Assembly: GCA_902491565.1 (NCBI GenBank)
Contig: CABUIE010000008.1
Span: 1 to 64,000, forward strand
Direction of reading: 5' to 3'
Origin: an uncultured Collinsella sp.
GTDB lineage: Bacteria; Actinomycetota; Coriobacteriia; Coriobacteriales; Coriobacteriaceae
DNA length: 64,000 nt
The notes under the pieces were generated by a model. That model ran no database searches. It was not told where the DNA came from and was given only the letters and a program-made list of their open reading frames with translations. A program made the position numbers and the translations under genes. Numbering within the stretch: position 1 is the stretch's first letter; each line of letters starts with the position of its first letter. This document shows, in pieces, positions 62,297 to 64,000 of this stretch.

Positions 62297-63940
62297 TCAC
62301 GCCCTATAGAACACGTTGTCGGCAAAGAAGTCGGCCGGGGACTCCATGCAGGCAATCTCGCCGTCAAACATCATGGCGACGTCGTCGGCTACCTGCTCGG
62401 CAAAGTCCAAATCGTGCGTAGCCATGATGACGGTGCCGCCAGCCTTCGCATGGTCACGCAGGGCGCGGGCGATGGTGCGGCGACTCTCCAGGTCCAAGCC
62501 CTTCGTGGGCTCGTCAAGCAGCAGCAGCTCGGGGCCGATCAGCAGCAGCTTTGCCAGTGCGAGCAGCTGGCGCTGTCCGCCCGAGAGGTCGTAGGGGTGG
62601 CGCGTCTCCAGGCCGTCCAGCCCCAAGCTCGCCGCGCGCTCCCGCGCCACGGTCTCGTCATATCCGCAGGCTGAAGCCCATTCCATCAGCTCGTCGCACA
62701 CCGTCTCGGCAACCAGCAATGCTTTGGGATTCTGAGGCAGCAACGCCGCCGAGGCCGCTCCGCGCACCATGCGGCCGCGCTGCAGCTTGGCGGTCTTCGC
62801 CAGCACCGAGAGCATCGTCGACTTACCGCATCCGTTGCCGCCCACGATCGCATGCACCGCACCGGCCGAAAACGACGCATCGAGCCCACGCAACACCCAG
62901 CCGGACGCTCGATCGTAGCGAAACCAACCTTCCGACAGGGTGGTAGCCGACCCAGCGTGCATTTTTTGGAGTATTCTGCTTCCATCCGTGCGCGAGAAGG
63001 CTTCCAAGCCGTTCTCGAGCGACGTTTGCGCCACAAATTCGGACGATTTGTCCAATTCCAAACTTTTTTTCGCGCTCGATACGCCCCCGGGCGGCTCCAG
63101 AGAGCCCAAATTGTCCTCACGCCTGCTGAATACTCCGTTTTTTGCACATCGGATGGCACCCCACCCCAACGTGTCATCGGAAAACAGCGATTCTCGGCGT
63201 CCCAAAGATGCCATATCCGCCGCCTCGTGCACGCGGCCATCCTCAATCCGGTACGCACACGTCGCGTATTCGAGCATTGGGCGCGGCTGATGCGTCGCCA
63301 CAACAACCGTGCAGCCCAGCTCGCGATTCACACGAAACAGCGCGTGCAGGAAATTCTTCTCGGCAACGGGATCGAGCTGAGACGTGGGCTCGTCGAGCAG
63401 CAGCACGTGCGGGCGCAGCGCCAGAGCGGCCGCCAACGACAGCAACTGTTTGCGACCACCCGAAAGCGTGTCAGTATCGCGGTGAAGCCAATCTTCCAGC
63501 CCAAAGAAATAGCTGGTCTCAGCTACGCGACGGCGCATCTCATCACGTGCTAGCCCCAAGTTTTCCAGGCCAAACGCCATCTCGTGCCACACGGTTTCGC
63601 ACACGATCTGGTTCTCGGGATCCTGGAACACATAGCCCACGCGCTCCGCCGATGCCCGCACGTCCATGTCGGCAACGTTCTCGCCCAGCACGCTCAGTTC
63701 GCCAGTGCGCTCGCCCGCCGGAGCGATCTCGGGCTTGAGCAGCGACAGCAGCGTCGACTTACCCGATCCGGTACCGCCAACAAGCAGCGCAAATGCACCT
63801 TGGGGAACAGACCAGTCGAGCCCCTCGAGCACCGCAGCATCAGCATCGGGGTAGGCAAAGCTCAGGCTCCGCACCTCAATCGCCGGCATATCCGGGCCGC
63901 ACGCAGCGCCCGACACCGGGCCCCTGTCCAACCGAGCCAT
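62297..63940 (-). CDS. Double ATPase of an ECF transporter (EcfA-EcfA fusion)
   Basis: A 547-residue protein with two ABC ATPase domains. Domain 1 (about 20-250): GGTGSGKST, FQDPENQI, LSGGRKQ, LLLDEPTSQLD, ATHQ. Domain 2 (about 330-535): GGNGCGKST, LLPQNPKALL, LSGGQRQ, LLLDEPTKGLD, ATHDLD. Normally EcfA1 and EcfA2 are separate chains. The linker (about 265-328) is encoded by a palindrome-bearing stretch of different composition. The start at 63940 overlaps an upstream stop as TGATG. Confidence 0.92.
   Translation of the reverse strand: MARLDRGPVSGAACGPDMPAIEVRSLSFAYPDADAAVLEGLDWSVPQGAFALLVGGTGSGKSTLLSLLKPEIAPAGERTGELSVLGENVADMDVRASAERVGYVFQDPENQIVCETVWHEMAFGLENLGLARDEMRRRVAETSYFFGLEDWLHRDTDTLSGGRKQLLSLAAALALRPHVLLLDEPTSQLDPVAEKNFLHALFRVNRELGCTVVVATHQPRPMLEYATCAYRIEDGRVHEAADMASLGRRESLFSDDTLGWGAIRCAKNGVFSRREDNLGSLEPPGGVSSAKKSLELDKSSEFVAQTSLENGLEAFSRTDGSRILQKMHAGSATTLSEGWFRYDRASGWVLRGLDASFSAGAVHAIVGGNGCGKSTMLSVLAKTAKLQRGRMVRGAASAALLPQNPKALLVAETVCDELMEWASACGYDETVARERAASLGLDGLETRHPYDLSGGQRQLLALAKLLLIGPELLLLDEPTKGLDLESRRTIARALRDHAKAGGTVIMATHDLDFAEQVADDVAMMFDGEIACMESPADFFADNVFYRA
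62957..63147. repeat. Palindrome-like segment inside the ECF ATPase gene (element H)
   Basis: Inverted arms GTGCA...GGAGTATTC (62957-62979 and 63125-63147) with an internal T-rich mismatch bound about 145 nt. A smaller palindrome ACAAAT...ATTTGT occurs inside (about 63035). It codes in frame for the interdomain linker and looks richer in A/T than the ATPase domains. Confidence 0.55.
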
Positions 63941-64000
63941 CAGCCAAACCTCTTCTCATCAATCGCGTGCAACGCGCAAGGCAACACCATCCAGGCGGCG
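63940..64000 (-). CDS. Partial gene, 3' end only (probably EcfT or another ECF part)
   Basis: An open frame enters from beyond the window and ends IDEKRFG at a TGA (63940-63942) that overlaps the ATG of the double ATPase. The 19 visible residues are too few to identify it; position and overlap suggest the energy-coupling membrane subunit or another member of the ECF operon. Confidence 0.45.
   Translation of the reverse strand, partial: AAWMVLPCALHAIDEKRFG

Overview
The window looks like chromosome of a high-GC, anaerobic gut actinobacterium of class Coriobacteriia, most likely Collinsella or a close relative. This is inferred from codon and base composition, the gene set and the dispersed palindromes; no rRNA is present to confirm it. 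About 46 protein genes are supported, plus one initiator tRNA-fMet. There is no CRISPR array, prophage or intact insertion sequence.

Layout. 0.2-4.5 kb: a + strand operon of two zinc-ribbon proteins, an SPFH protein and a lipoprotein, resembling the YdjG/YdjI part of the Bacillus PspA membrane-stress system. 4.6-8.6 kb: a - strand three-gene signalling operon (response regulator, histidine kinase, degenerate 7TM sensor). 8.7-15.3 kb: 6-phospho-beta-glucosidase, an AAA ATPase bracketed by 230-bp direct repeats, a DUF4867-like protein, luxS, nucleoside hydrolase and ribokinase. 15.5-17.7 kb: OatA-like acyltransferase. 18.2-21.4 kb: an NRAMP-related transporter with Mg-type site changes, operonic with an MgtE-like PRC/CBS protein. 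21.7-28.6 kb: a degenerate polysaccharide deacetylase, PRC-barrel and YtxH proteins, an orphan acidic-tailed protein, a CNNM/CorC-type protein, a hemolysin III and an alpha/beta hydrolase with two operator-like sites. 28.9-39.1 kb: a DUF362 ferredoxin, a MacB-like ABC pair, an ABC-2 exporter trio and a divergent LuxR-type two-component system. 39.7-46.0 kb: a 2099-residue LPXTG adhesin with a VWA head and ten pilin-like repeats. 46.7-52.4 kb: an Ech-type group 4 [NiFe] hydrogenase operon in the order AB(fused)-C-D-E-F. 52.6-64 kb: an orphan HTH protein, a 2-enoate reductase-type flavoenzyme, tRNA-fMet, coaX, a degenerate biotin ligase-like protein, a folP-folK fusion, Sir2, exonuclease III and an ECF transporter cassette cut by the window end.

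How parts fit. The ech operon would couple ferredoxin oxidation to H2 formation and ion pumping in a fermenter. Ribokinase with nucleoside hydrolase salvages nucleoside ribose. The NRAMP-like and MgtE-like genes form a likely Mg2+ unit. The ABC-2 exporter is probably controlled by the divergent two-component pair.

The most unusual content is non-coding. Several families of long-armed palindromes occupy the intergenic spaces. Two of them (A and B) flank the adhesin gene in mirror order A-B-gene-B-A and share an inner core containing TACCTGCGGTTTT. Another palindrome-like segment lies in frame inside the ECF ATPase gene. A third family (CTGTAACA palindromes) occurs seven times, four of them within the direct repeats that bracket the AAA ATPase.
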